Assembly (NCBI RefSeq): GCF_907164915.1
Contig: NC_061864.1
Coordinates: forward strand, 18,760,484 to 18,824,483
DNA from: Impatiens glandulifera
Taxonomy: Eukaryota > Streptophyta > Magnoliopsida > Ericales > Balsaminaceae
Direction: 5' to 3'
DNA: 64,000 bases
Below the pieces are notes generated by a model. It was not told where the DNA came from. It saw only the letters and a list, made by a program, of their open reading frames with translations, and made no database searches. The translations under genes were made by a program, and so were the position numbers. This document shows positions 35,101-47,793 of this stretch, in pieces; the stretch's first letter is position 1; each line of letters begins with the position of its first letter.

Positions 35101-36500
35101 CATAAATAATTATGTTTAATTAAATATAACAACAATAGCTAAAAATTTGAATTATCCACTTAGTTAGTGCTTTGACGAAAAAAGTACTAAAATGTGTGAC
35201 GTTCTTAACGAAGTTTTTGTATCACGCTCATATTTTCAAAAATAAACTATGTCACAAAAAAAAAAACTTAAGTATATAAAATTGTCTACTTTAGCTTATA
35301 TTAGGCTTAGTTTATCCAATCTAACTTCCAAACATACTTAGAACCACTAATTACATCTTATTTTCTATTACAATTTAGAATTCAAACCGTGGAGCTAATT
35401 GTCCCATACATTGACTCTTTGCTGTGGAAAGTTTGCTTTAATAAATAATAACTATTAGACATTGGTATAAAAAAAAGAAAATAAAGAATAAAACATTTTA
35501 ATGTGGTTCAACCAGTGTAGTGTTTGTTATTTGAACAACATCTAGTCTATGTATATCCTTTCAAAACATTGAATCCATGTATTGACTATTGAGTAGATAA
35601 AATAAAATTTGGAATGTGATATTACTTTCATTCCAAATTTGTCTAAATCTAACCATATTTTAATTTAAGATGTTTGTAATGATACTAAGATTTGAGTTAA
35701 CTATTACATAACCTATTTGAGATTGCGTTTAGAATTGTTAACTCATTTTAGTGTTAATGTTTCAAATGAGATTAACTGGGACGGCTAGTGTTTAATATTA
35801 TATTTTGATAGTTGAAGATTAAACAATGGACTCATATTTATCTTAAGTCGTTTTTATTGAAAATTAAACCAAATATATTTGATCTTTTAAGTTTGATTCG
35901 TACATTTCATTTATCCTAAAAATATTCTTTGTTAGCTAGTAATTTTTTTACTCAGTTTTTACATAGATTTACAAGTCTTTTAGGTGTTTATTTATTTTTA
36001 CTTAGTCATTCATCAATAAACAAATTTATGGGATGTATTTTGACAGTATTTTAAAGTTTGAAAAGTAATTTGTATTTTACCAAATTCTTTATATATTTAA
36101 ATACTGAAAATGAGTTTTTTTTAAAACAAATAAATAAATAAAAGTTCCATTTGAGCAACCGAAAAACATCCAACGTTCTGTGTTTGAATAATGGATACAT
36201 TACATGCATGTTGTCTGTCTGTTTGTGATTTTAATCACATTTTTAATTTGTAAGTGATTATTTTCTCTTAGGCATGGAATTGAAATATGTTCTAAAATTT
36301 ATTTTAATTAATAATCCATCCTCCTTTAATAAATTATATTATATTTAATTTACAGTAAAAATAAATTTAAAATGAAATGAAAAAGTAAAAAATATTAATA
36401 TTTTACCAACTAACTAACCATTAACTGTACCCACGAAAAAGAAATAATAAGGATGTATCTATTCTATAATCAGATCTAGATTCCAAACTCCCTAAGAATA
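32110..36500. other. 4.4-kb AT-rich gene-free stretch
   Basis: Very AT-rich throughout with no supportable gene on either strand. Bases 32930-33080 weakly resemble the GTAAGTTC...TTTTAATT part of the tRNA-like repeat family. Several TA microsatellite runs occur, for example near 32216, 32402 and 34590. Confidence 0.55.
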
Positions 36501-36556
36501 TGACTGACTATATCGGTAGACGGTCGTCATATTTGGTGAACCTTCAGTTTTCCGAC

Positions 36557-36964
36557 TCTATAAATTGCGGCCTTTGAAACCTGAAAGAATCGCCAATCCA
36601 AGTAAAGCTCTCTGCATCCAAGGATCTCCGTCTTCGATCAACCAAGCCATTTGCAGGTACGCATACATTTCTGTTCATGCTCTGTTTATAGATTCGCGGA
36701 GATTTGTTTTCACTGAATCTGTACTTCATTTAGCAGCAATTTGTTTGATATGCATGATTATCGGCATTTTGTACTCCCTTGTATTTGTGTTCTTGAAGAA
36801 TTGCAGTGAGATACCTGAGATCTGGCTGCTTAATTTGAGTTGATTTCACTTTCTTTTTTATGCTATTAGGTTTTCTGATTAGAACTTTACTTTAGTTCAT
36901 AGATTGGATCTTTGAAAATACGCATTTCATTGATCGATCTGTTTCTGCAATTATATATCAACAG
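36557..36964 (+). promoter_or_regulatory. TATA box, 5' UTR exon and UTR intron of the SAM synthetase gene
   Basis: The TATA box TCTATAAATT is at 36557-36566. The leader exon ends CCATTTGCAG at 36656. An intron with GTACGC donor (36657) and CAACAG acceptor (36964) runs 308 bases and ends two bases before the ATG. A 5'-UTR leader intron of this kind is often associated with high expression in plants. Confidence 0.7.
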
Positions 36965-36965
36965 A

Positions 36966-38147
36966 ATGGAGACCTTCCTCTTTACCTCCGAATCCGTCAA
37001 CGAAGGACATCCAGACAAGCTTTGTGACCAGATCTCTGATGCAGTTCTCGACGCATGCCTAGCCCAAGACCCCGACAGCAAAGTCGCTTGCGAAACCTGC
37101 ACCAAGACCAACATGGTCATGGTCTTTGGAGAGATCACAACCAAAGCTGACATTAACTACGAGAAGATCGTCCGTGACACCTGCCGTGAAATCGGTTTCG
37201 TTTCGGATGACGTCGGTCTCGACGCAGATAACTGCAAAGTTCTAGTTAACATCGAGCAACAAAGCCCTGATATTGCTCAAGGTGTCCATGGCCACCTGAC
37301 GAAACGCCCTGAAGAAATCGGAGCAGGGGATCAAGGTCACATGTTCGGGTACGCCACCGACGAAACCCCTGAACTCATGCCTCTAAGCCACGTCCTCGCC
37401 ACCAAACTTGGAGCCCGCCTAACCGAAGTTAGGAAGGACGGGACTTGCCCCTGGCTAAGACCCGACGGCAAGACCCAAGTTACTGTCGAGTACTACAATG
37501 AAAACGGAGCCATGGTCCCAATCCGAGTCCACACTGTCCTAATCTCGACCCAACATGACGAAACCGTGACCAACGATGAAATCGCGGCCGACCTCAAACA
37601 ACACGTGATCAAGCCAATCATACCGGCGAAATACCTGGACGAGAAAACCATTTTCCACCTCAACCCGTCGGGTAGATTCGTCATCGGTGGTCCACACGGG
37701 GATGCTGGCCTAACTGGGCGTAAGATCATCATCGACACATACGGGGGATGGGGTGCCCACGGAGGTGGTGCTTTCTCGGGTAAGGATCCAACCAAGGTGG
37801 ACCGTAGCGGGGCATACATTGTTCGCCAGGCGGCTAAGAGCATTGTCGCGAATGGGCTTGCTAGGAGGTGTTTGGTTCAGGTTTCGTATGCTATTGGTGT
37901 GCCTGAGCCGTTGTCTGTCTTTGTTGACACGTATGGAACGGGAAAGATACCCGATAAGGAGATTCTTAAGATTGTGAAGGAGACTTTTGATTTTAGGCCG
38001 GGTATGATCTCGATTAACCTTGATCTTAAGAGAGGTGGGAATGGAAGGTTTTTGAAGACTGCAGCTTATGGTCACTTTGGTAGGGACGATCCTGATTTCA
38101 CTTGGGAGGTTGTTAAGCCCCTCAAATGGGAGAAGCCTCAAGCTTAA
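36966..38147 (+). CDS. SAMS: S-adenosylmethionine synthetase
   Basis: Uninterrupted 393-residue frame, the standard plant length. It makes S-adenosylmethionine from methionine and ATP, feeding methylation, ethylene and polyamine synthesis, normally in the cytosol and nucleus. Visible signatures are the N-terminal [16 protein letters not shown] (14-29, with the His15-Pro-Asp-Lys active-site group), GAGDQG (119-124, adenosine/ATP binding) and the glycine-rich phosphate loop GGGAFSGKD with [11 protein letters not shown] after it (about 265-280). All three domains are complete. The start at METFLF matches the family, and earlier in-frame codons lie in the UTR intron. The 5' two thirds of the gene is markedly GC-richer than the 3' end and the flanks. 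It is probably a highly expressed housekeeping copy. Confidence 0.97.
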   Translation: METFLFTSESVNEGHPDKLCDQISDAVLDACLAQDPDSKVACETCTKTNMVMVFGEITTKADINYEKIVRDTCREIGFVSDDVGLDADNCKVLVNIEQQSPDIAQGVHGHLTKRPEEIGAGDQGHMFGYATDETPELMPLSHVLATKLGARLTEVRKDGTCPWLRPDGKTQVTVEYYNENGAMVPIRVHTVLISTQHDETVTNDEIAADLKQHVIKPIIPAKYLDEKTIFHLNPSGRFVIGGPHGDAGLTGRKIIIDTYGGWGAHGGGAFSGKDPTKVDRSGAYIVRQAAKSIVANGLARRCLVQVSYAIGVPEPLSVFVDTYGTGKIPDKEILKIVKETFDFRPGMISINLDLKRGGNGRFLKTAAYGHFGRDDPDFTWEVVKPLKWEKPQA

Positions 38148-38247
38148 GGGTGGGTCGCTGTTTATGCTTAAGGGTGGGTCCCTGTTTTTTAGTGTCTTTT
38201 CGTTTTGGGGTCTTTCACGAATAATAATAAGTGTTATGTTGATTTGT

Positions 38248-38640
38248 TCTCTATAAAGAGAACTTAAGTGTTGTTATTTGTATTGTATTATGTTATTTTG
38301 TCATTCTCCTCCAAATTTATCCAGTTTTTTTGTTATGCCCAATGTTGGAGGAAAGTGAAATCTTATTTTGCCCTATTTGTTTAGTTGTTTCTTATTGAAT
38401 ATATGATATTTAAATAAAGAAAATGGAGAGAATTTGGAAGGGTATGAAGTAAGATTCTATTTCCCATAAAAACTTCTAGCCTGCTCATGATTTTGATAGT
38501 CCATTTTTTTTTACAATTACTTCATTCAAGGAATAGTTTTTAGCAGATAACCCAATTTAGGTTTAATAGTACATTTCAATAGGGGGTCGAAAAATATAAC
38601 TAACTAATTATAAATCCTAAACCCACTCTTCGAACAATTT
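38248..38640. other. 3' region of the SAM synthetase gene
   Basis: Probable transcript end and intergenic sequence. Nothing else was recognised. Confidence 0.4.
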
Positions 38641-38880
38641 AGGCCTAGTTTGATTAAAGAGTTTTTGAGATAAAACCCAGTTTTTATCTCAAAACCCAAA
38701 CATTTTATCACCCATCAAATCAAATAATTTTATCAATCTCTCACGTACATCGTATCTTCTAAAGTTAAAGGGCAAATTAGTCTTCAAAATTTTCAATTTT
38801 TTCCTACTTTTTATCAAACAATGATTTTTTTGGATAAAACCAAATAAAATCCAAAACAATCCTTTCCTCAAACAAGGCCT
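38641..38880. mobile_element. MITE with AGGCCTNGTTTGA ends
   Basis: A 240-bp element with imperfect inverted ends, AGGCCTAGTTTGA on the left and TCAAACAAGGCCT on the right. It is AT-rich and non-coding. The ends resemble hAT-type MITEs of the GGCCTTGTTTGG kind. I could not see a convincing target duplication. Confidence 0.6.
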
Positions 38881-41460
38881 TGGAGCAAGCCTTCTTTCAC
38901 GCGAGTTAAGTGCTTACCTCAAAAAGATATTCCCTTCCTTCTTAGAGGATTTTTAAGGTTATAGTTGATGGATATTTCTAAATTTCATATACTATAGATT
39001 TGGACATAAAGTTTTTTCTCATCTAATTTTTTTTTCAAATAATATGCTTAAAAAAAAAGTTAAAGCAATTTGATTGGTTGAAACAATTTCTTATGCTTTT
39101 TATTTTTATTCCAACTTTTTATTATAAATATAAAAAAATTAATTAATTAAATGTTAGGTTAATACGTATGATAATAGTTTAAAATATGCATTCCCTATAT
39201 CTCATATAGCCTTTATTAAGCTTAGATTATTTTTTAAAAAAAATATTTATTTATTTTATCAATTAAACTATTTATATATAAATATATATAAATAAATACA
39301 ACAAAATATTTTAATTTAATTTAAATAATTATTTTTTTATTAATCAAAATTTTGATTTAAAATCGAACCTTTTTATATTTTACTTTAAATAACCCAATAT
39401 CCATCTAGTTCTAAATTGACTAGAATTCATAATTGTTATTTAAAATTTTAAAATAATTAAACAATTTTTTACAAAGTCTATCTATCAAATCTTAAATCAT
39501 TATATAGAAAAACTTAAGATCTAACTACTTTTCTCTAGATATTAACTTTCATCTAGATTTTTAACCTTTTTAGTGTGAATTAGTCCCATCTACATGAATA
39601 ATTATTTAAAAACTTTTTTTTAAAATTTAATTAAATATTTATATATATCACCGAATAGAATATTTAATTAGCTTTGAACCGCGTCAATTAAGTATATAAG
39701 GCTCAAATTATTAGGCCAAGTTGAAGAGATGATTTGATATTTATTTCTTTTAAATAATAATAAAAGAAAGGTGGAATGATGAAGCACCGAAATTAGAGCA
39801 CTGATCCAATCAAGTTTATTTATTTATTTATTTGAGTAGTCAAGTTGTAATTTGTCTTATGCATTGTCATCTTATGCAAAATTCCAGAAAGAATTGACAC
39901 AAAAAAAAATTGGTGCAGAAACTTTCAATTTATTTTGAAAATTAAACAATTTTATTTAATTAAAACAAATTTAATAGCACATGGTATAAATATATTATTT
40001 ATTGGGTGCTTATTGAATAATCAAATATATTTATATTTTAATTTAAAATTTAAATATGACAAAATTCAGACTCTTTACTTCAAATCAAAATATTAAAATA
40101 GTTTTAATGAGTATGAACTAATATTTTAAACAAGATTTTTTCTATTTGAATAACAACTAATTTATATCAAAATAAATATATAATTTATTACACTTTCCTA
40201 TTAGTTATATCATTAGTCATTTAAAATAAATAATCATTTAACTTATTCAATTTAGTCAAAAGTTTACCGTCTTTTTTTGGTACTAATTTCTTTATAAACT
40301 TTTAGAAATACTTTAAAGTACCTTTATTCATTATCTTTTCAGTTAATATATATATTAATATTGTTTTGTCAAGAAATTGTGTATAAAATAGTTTTCTTTT
40401 TACTATTTGATTGTCATTAATCAACTTTAAGTTGAAAGGAAGAAATGAAGGTATGAACGTGTGATTAGGTTAGTTTTTTAAATTCAAAATATATTTATAT
40501 TGATATTGTTTTAAAAAACACAGATTTAATTAGAAAATTAAGAAAAAAAATTGTGTATAAATAATTTAAAATTTTATAGAATTAACATAACATTATCTAT
40601 GAAGTATATATAATCTGAACCATTTTTTAAAATAATTTAGTATGAAAAACATGTGTGCTGCATTTTGAAATAAAATATTTTTTCATTAATCAAACTTTTT
40701 AAATTCAAGATTACAATTAAAAAAAATGTTCTAATTAATTTGTTAATAAAAATATTATAGAATTAGACCGTGTTTAAAAAATTTAAACTAAGATCCAATT
40801 CACATCATACTAAATTTTTAACTACAAAATAATTTAAATATCTCAAAATAAAAGATTGAATTAATCAAATAAAAACATCTTTATTCATTATTTAAGTTAT
40901 TTAATAATATTTATATATATATATATACTGGTGATGCCAATGAACATGCCCAAACTAGTTTATCCAGTTTTATGAACTTTCGTATTATTAAAATTTTATT
41001 TTAGAATTATAAAAGTGGTTACATAATTTGAATTTGAATCGACAATTCACTTATTTTTATATTGTCTATTGTTTGATTGATGCTACTAATATGATGGACA
41101 TACATATTTGGTTATCATCCAAATTATTTTTTTTACGAACAAAAAATAAATCATCAAACTTTCAATAATCGTAGTCGTTGAATGCGTAACTTTAATAATA
41201 CTATTATTTTGACGTTTTATAAGATTTGTTCAAGATGTCAGTAAAAAAAATGTTAGGAAATTAATCGTTTCTCTCGATAATTTATGAACTCGATATTACA
41301 TAATATCCCAAATTAGTTTTTCCTTTAACATTATTAATCTCACTTGATCGTTTATAAAAAAAATTAGTATTCAATTAATGAATAAAGTCAAATATAATCT
41401 TATTCTATTAATGTCAAAATAATGTTAAAGAAATGATCTGTTCTATGAATATTCAATTAA
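38881..41460. other. AT-rich intergenic stretch
   Basis: No credible gene, RNA or transposon boundary was found over 2.5 kb. Confidence 0.5.
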
Positions 41461-41489
41461 TGTCAAAATTGTGTAAATTGAAAATTGAA

Positions 41490-42583
41490 GAAAGCGATAT
41501 TTTCTCTACAGGAGAGAGAGACAGAGAGCGATATTTTCGCTACAGGAGAGAGAGAGAGAGATTCATCATACCAATTTGGGGGCGATTGAGCCAGGTCAAG
41601 TTCGGCTAGCTGTGAATATATTTGTATATATGTTATTGTATGTCTGAAAGAGAGAAAGAAGAAGATAACGGTTGACCGGAGACTTGCACATTTATAATCC
41701 ATCGCTGGCATCGCTATTCAGATCCTCATCTCTCTTAGTAAGTATCTTCTGATCCTTAATGCTCTTCATTTTCGCAATCTTATCAAGTAACACTACTCAT
41801 CACTCACTGTGTAACTCGCAGAAGTCAAGTCGCGTTGAACTGTTACTGATTTGCGCATCTCAGGTTCTGATCGTCTATCTTATATTCCTTTTTTGTTTTT
41901 GTTTTGCAATACTTGATTGTCTAGCTGAATTTTGCAAGATCTGTACTGAAATGATGTTGTTCGTGTATTGTTTTCGGTTATTAGAAACAAATTCGCATGA
42001 AACAGCGACTTTGATGATTAGTTTCATATCGATCTTGCTTTTCGCTCTTTTAATAACTTGTAGTGATTTTCTACAGTTTCTTGCCGATATGAAGCTCTGT
42101 TTGTTTTTATTTATCCTTTTCGATCAATTCTGTATTCACTTAAATTGCGTGATCAATTCGATGAGAAATCCTTCAACAAACGCAATGTATCATTTCCAGA
42201 GACTAGACTAATCCTCAATTTTACGCACTGATTATTGTCTAGCAACCTTTAGTATTATTTGTAAATCATCAATAGATGAAAACTAACCTTTTGAATTCTT
42301 TTGGCTAAAGAATTGCAAAGAAAGAAAAGATTGATAAAGTGAAAAAGAAGTTTGAAGATGGCTTATAAGTTTATTTTATACAATAAATATTATTGTCAGG
42401 ATTCAATTTTACATTCACTCAAGTATATTACAACAATCGATCGTGTGTTGGCTTAATGGCTGAAGTCATTACTCATTAACGACTCTCCAACAAAAAGCTG
42501 TTGATTGATGTATTTACATGTGGTTTTCAGACTTGTTATTTTCTAACAATAGTTTTTCCTTAAATTGCAGATTCGAAGGCATT
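41490..42583 (+). other. Probable 5' UTR and UTR intron of the kinase gene
   Basis: A GA-rich leader-like segment (41495-41560) contains an imperfect direct duplication of AGCGATATTTTCKCTACAGG followed by GAGA runs. A leader exon probably lies around 41690-41870, and an intron ends at the TTGCAG acceptor at 42570, 14 bases before the ATG. The exact donor is not certain. Confidence 0.4.
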
Positions 42584-44269
42584 ATGAGCTGTTTTAGCTG
42601 TTGCGAAGAAGATGATTTCAATAGACCTCCTGCAGGAGGAGGACAATACATGGATAAACACCAACCAGGTGATTTATGCTACCTTTCAAAAGGCATTAAT
42701 TAGTGTCTTATAAGAACTGTAACCATCAAACTTTTTGTAATAATAATTTTCTCGAAAGGCAAAACAAAAAAACTTTTTTGTAATACAAGGTGTATTTCAG
42801 TTCATCCTTTGAAGAGTTTTGTTGCAAGAGGGTTGCTCCCACCTAGCTGGTTAGATGACTAGATTTGTAGCAAACTTTTTTTCGCTAGGTGTCTCCAAAT
42901 CTCTGGTGGTCACTTATTTACGAATAGTTAAGATACTATCTTAGTTTCTTATCTTTATATAGATTATAGAAGCTTAATCCTATTTTATATTCCATGTCTT
43001 AAAAAAGCTTAAATAGCCAATTAAACTTGTACAAAAGTATCAAATCACTCACCAACTTGTTTACTTAACTCTTATTTATTTTTGTTGAAAAAGAAATTAT
43101 TTGTTTGCTCGTGTATGTTGATACATCTGCATTTAAGCACAATGACAACTCATATAAACATAACAAAATCAAACTCAAACAATCAGTCATTAACTCAAAT
43201 CACCCACACAATGAAATATTTTACAACTCTGTTAATGATCTCGTGACTGTTTATCTTTTGTATTTGCTTTCAGATTATGTTTATTTTTTTCTTTCTGGAT
43301 AGTACATCTTTTCCCATAGGCATGTGCTAAACAAATTTGTTCTCCACCACCAGGAAATAATGCAGGATACCATCCCACCGAAGCTGCACCTAAGGGTTCC
43401 CAAGCTGTGAAAGTTCGGCCAATTGAAGTCCCTACTATTCCAGTAGATGAGTTGAAGGAAATAACTGAGAACTTTGGGACAACTTCTTTAATCGGAGAGG
43501 GTTCATATGGAAGAGTGTATTATGGTCTTCTTAGGAATGGAAGAGCTGCAGCCATAAAAAAGTTGGATGCTAGCAAACAACCAGATGACGAGTTTCTAGC
43601 TCAGGTTCTGACCATGATTCTAATTGTTGTCTCTCTATATGCTGTTGAATACATTCTTAATATCTATTACTTATTTATTGAACGTATTTGCAGGTTTCTA
43701 TGGTTTCGCGGCTGAAGCACGATAACTTCGTTGAATTGCTGGGCTATTGCGTTGAGGGTAATCAACGTGTCCTTGCCTATGAGTTTGCTTCCAATGGTTC
43801 TCTGCATGACATTCTTCATGGTATGTGTATTTTCTTTGAATTCTCATCAAAGTAAAATCTAATTGTTCATTTATTTTCCTGATCCCATCTAACAACTAGG
43901 GGTGAACATGGGTAAAACGGATCCCATACAAAACCCAATCTATAATTACCCAACTCATTCTACCCAATTTACTTAGACTAATGGTACTTATCCAACCCAT
44001 TTAAATTTTAATCAAACTAAATTTACAATAAATTTATAAATCAAATTTTCAAAATAGATCTATTTTATCTCATATCAATAAATGAGTTAAATAAAATTAT
44101 ATCAACTTTGATGAATGTTTATTATTTATAGATAGAAAATTTTAATTTGTTCAAAATGTTGCTCTTGATTATGTGAAAATGGCTTGTGTATCAACTTTCC
44201 TTGCAAAACTCTTGTAAAGACACTTTGGATTTATTTTAGTAATAGAATGACACAATGTCACCCCCCCTC

Positions 44270-44302
<33 letters not shown>

Positions 44303-45820
44303 AATTAATTAAATAAATATATATATATATATATATATATATGAACCATTTTTTTAATTCTCAAGTGTTTGCTTCCCAATCGTCTGTTTTGGGTAAAAGT
44401 TTTCCTACCCAAGCACTTTCTTTTCACCCAAACACCTTTGTTTGAAAAACCCACTATTCAATGAACAATCTACTCATCAATCTCATCATTCAAATCATCA
44501 ACTAAAATCCCATCTACTTTTTTTATACTCGAAATGTCTTTTTACTCAAATAGCCTAATTTTCAATAACGTACATCAAACAAAGTTATTTGGAAATAACC
44601 ACTCGGCTATTCAAATAACCCTAGATCAAACAAGTCCCAACCGGAACATACAAAATTGCATTTGAGTTTGGGTTTACCCATATTTTGCTCACTCTTAACT
44701 AACATGAACTTATTTCGGTTTATTCTTACAAATGTTTATCATTTAGTTAACCTTGTATTTCAGGGAGGAAAGGTGTTAAGGGAGCACAACCGGGGCCTGT
44801 CCTGTCATGGAGTCAACGGGTAAAATTTGCTGTAGGAGCTGCTAAGGGCCTCGATTACCTGCATGAGAAAGCAGATCCTCACATTATCCATAGAGATATT
44901 AGGTCAAGCAATGTACTACTCTTTGACGATGACGTTGCTAAGATTGCTGATTTTGATTTATCAAATCAAGCTCCTGACATGGCAGCTCGTCTTCACTCCA
45001 CTCGTGTTCTTGGAACATTTGGTTATCATGCTCCTGAGTAAGCAAGCTCCCCATTTTAGAACTGTTTCCTCATGTTTTTTTTTTTAAATCCTTTTTGCTT
45101 CAAAGGGATTAGAGAATTACTCTCCCATCCAAATCTATTTTTCATTGATTAAATCCTGAAATATTCAAAGGAGCCATGTAATTCATAGTATAATTGGATC
45201 ATTTTAGCTTCCTAATCTATTATTTTTTTACTTGGCAGATATGCAATGACTGGACAAATGAATGCCAAAAGTGATGTATATAGTTTTGGTGTCGTGTTGC
45301 TCGAGCTCCTGACTGGTCGTAAACCTGTGGACCACACATTACCTCGTGGCCAACAAAGTCTTGTGACATGGGTATTGCTCGTTTATTTTTTGTTGTTCTT
45401 TTTTTGAAAAAGATTTTATGAAATAACTTAAAACTGATCCAGTTACTTTACTTCTTTATAGGCAACTCCAAAACTTAGTGAAGACAAAGTAAGACAGTGC
45501 ATTGATGCAAGATTAGGTGGAGAGTATCCACCCAAGGCAGTGGCAAAGGTAATTCTTATTACAATGTCATTTTAGTTGACGTTTCTCATATAGAGACTCG
45601 AATCCAGATCTAGAAAGTGTTTGTTTCGGGTTTGAAGGAAGTTAAGAAATCCTGTGTTTGGGATATATGTTATATACAGATGGCTGCGGTTGCGGCTTTG
45701 TGCGTGCAATATGAAGCAGATTTCAGGCCTAACATGAGCATAGTGGTGAAGGCTTTGCAGCCACTTCTAAACACGCGCCCTGGACCAGCTGCTGGTGAAT
45801 CACCTGCCGCCCATACATGA
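42584..45820 (+). CDS. PTI1-like receptor-like cytoplasmic kinase
   Basis: Exons 42584-42668, 43354-43604, 43694-43820, 44764-45037, 45239-45371, 45462-45548 and 45680-45820 total 1098 bases, giving 365 residues. The N-terminus MSCFSCC is cysteine-rich and probably palmitoylated, which would hold the protein at the plasma membrane; there is no transmembrane segment. The kinase domain has P-loop GEGSYGRV (76-83), Lys97, catalytic HRDIRSSN (Asp199, Asn204), and ADFDLSN (Asp217) where most kinases have DFG. The DFD form and the following stretch ([12 protein letters not shown], then [18 protein letters not shown]) are typical of PTI1-like kinases. Relatives act downstream of Pto or OXI1-type kinases in defence and oxidative-stress signalling. 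That role is inferred from the family. Intron 3 (43821-44763) carries a transposon-like insertion and a C-homopolymer. Confidence 0.94.
43897..44697. mobile_element. Possible hAT-like element in kinase intron 3
   Basis: Imperfect inverted ends: TAGGGGTGAACATGGGTAAAAC on the left (43897 onward) and TATGGGTAAACCC on the complement of the right side, ending TAAGAGTGAGC (44697). The direct flanks share only about six bases (CTAACA). The TAGGGGTGNNCA start is common in plant hAT elements. Inside lie a C-run (44261-44297), a TA microsatellite (about 44317-44341), and a stretch ending ATCAAACAAGTCCC that could be a second nested element. Confidence 0.4.
44261..44297. repeat. Homopolymeric C tract in kinase intron 3
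   Basis: Seven C, one T, then 29 C. On the antisense strand this is a long G-run. It is followed by a TA repeat. Confidence 0.95.
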
Positions 45821-47793
45821 TGTTGTTTCATCACTGTCTGGTATATCTCTCACTCTCTATTGTTAATCTTTCTGAAAATAGAAAAAAAGAAATTAGTGCA
45901 AGTGGATATAATAATTATGTATGGAAGATTGTTTATGTTTGTAAAAGAATTGATTATTCTTTTTGATTGTTTGTGAATCTTTTTTAGAAAATATCTTTTA
46001 TCCTTTGAGGCTATTTTTGAACTGTTGGTATATATATATATGTTGTTTTCTTTTGTATAATAGTAACAATAATGTATTTATAAGTATACTTTTTTTTTAA
46101 TTTTTTTTTTAATCACGATAGTTCGGTTTGAACTGACACTGAACTGATCTTGAAAACATCTTTAAGAGATTGATTGATCTTGTTTTACAAAAATATCTTT
46201 ATTTTTTTCTTTTTTAATCATCAAATTATTTAATTAAAATTTGTTTTGAAAACCAATATCATTGTATATATTTGTTATAAAAAAATAGCTATATGTATAT
46301 TATAGTCCAATTATTCTTACAATCTTAGTCAAATAATGTATAATTTTTAAAATTTAACCATGGGTGGTTTGGTTCTTTAAGGGGTTTCATAAACTATATA
46401 AACTCATGTACATGTTTTCTATTCATTGTTTATTTTGGGCACTCATCTTGAAAACACATCATTACAAGAGTGATCTTTTTTTAATATATATTTCTCATCT
46501 CTAGTTAATTATCAAATTACTCAATTAATTAATTCAATTATTCTTCCATTAATCTTTTTAAATTAAGAAACATTAAATTATTTTAGTAAAATAAAAAGAA
46601 ACACTTTTCTTAATTTTTTTTTGGAATTTTACTTAAGAAAAAACAGCACATCTACTGATCTACACCGTTGTACTTAAAAGTTTTTTTTTCAAAATTAAAC
46701 TAATTTGTAAAATCATAAAATGTCGCAAATATTTATTACTAGTCTTAAATATAGTATTACTTAATAAATGTTTATAAGTTAATTAGTATTCATTAATATC
46801 ATATACTTAGTCTTAAATATAATATTATTTTTTAAAATAATGACACTTAACTACAAATTATAGGATCCTTAAGCTCAGTTAGATGTGAGTATATGAGCAA
46901 GTGACTTAGTCATGTGAGAGTTAGATTATAAATTATAGGATCCTTACAATTTATCTATTATATATGACCACTCTAATCAACTAAATTATTTAATTTACTT
47001 TTATATTATGCACGCGTCGATGAACCTATAACATTTTGAATGAGAGGGTGAAAGAGTGATCATTGTATACATCGACACAAAATTTAGAACAGTTAAATTT
47101 GGTTACATCGTATGCCTAAAATTAAAATAAAATGCGATATTCTCTTTACATAACACGACAATCAAGTTTGTTAGATTTATTATTAATCTTTTTTCCAATT
47201 TAAATTCGATGCAAATAGATTTTGTCAAATTTATTTTTTACATTTGAACAAAACAAATATAATAATTTATATTTTATTTTATAATTTAACTCGCAAGTCA
47301 ATATATTGATAAACATACGGTTAAAAATTTATATGCAAACACAAATTTATAAATTAAATTCTAACCATCAATAATAATCTGATGGTTAAAATGTCCAACT
47401 TCTAGAATGAAAACTAATGTTTGAATTCATGCATATTCAAGTTGGAGGGATCAAATGATGGTGGTATATATATTAATGTAAATTTGAATGAATTATATGT
47501 ATTTTAAGAGATAGATATTATGTGATTATTTAAGTGTAAGTCCAAATTTGAGGGTGTTATTTAAAAGATTACAAAAATGTTCGGGTTCCACGGCAATAGA
47601 GTTTGTTGATTGTACTATATATATTTATATTTTTTTTTTCATTTAAGTTTGATACATATCAATAAATTTGATTAAGTTTTTATATTTGAACAAAAGAAAC
47701 AGATAATAATTTATATTTGTGTTTCTACAATTTAACTTGCTGGTCAATATATGAATAAACATAGTGATGACAACTCGCTGGGTACTAAACTAA
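45821..47793. other. AT-rich intergenic stretch
   Basis: No gene is seen. A 17-bp perfect direct repeat, AAATTATAGGATCCTTA (46855-46871 and 46930-46946), brackets a 58-bp insert that looks like a small insertion footprint. Confidence 0.5.

Noticed and set aside
36912..36965. N-terminal extension of SAM synthetase
   Set aside because: It begins at TTG and runs through the 3' end of the 5'-UTR intron. The METFLF start directly after the CAACAG acceptor matches the family.
37493..38141. Open frames antisense to the SAM synthetase gene
   Set aside because: Shadows of a GC-rich conserved coding region with no independent protein signature.
41463..42211. Frames in the leader of the kinase gene
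   Set aside because: They span the probable 5' UTR and UTR intron, with no domain.
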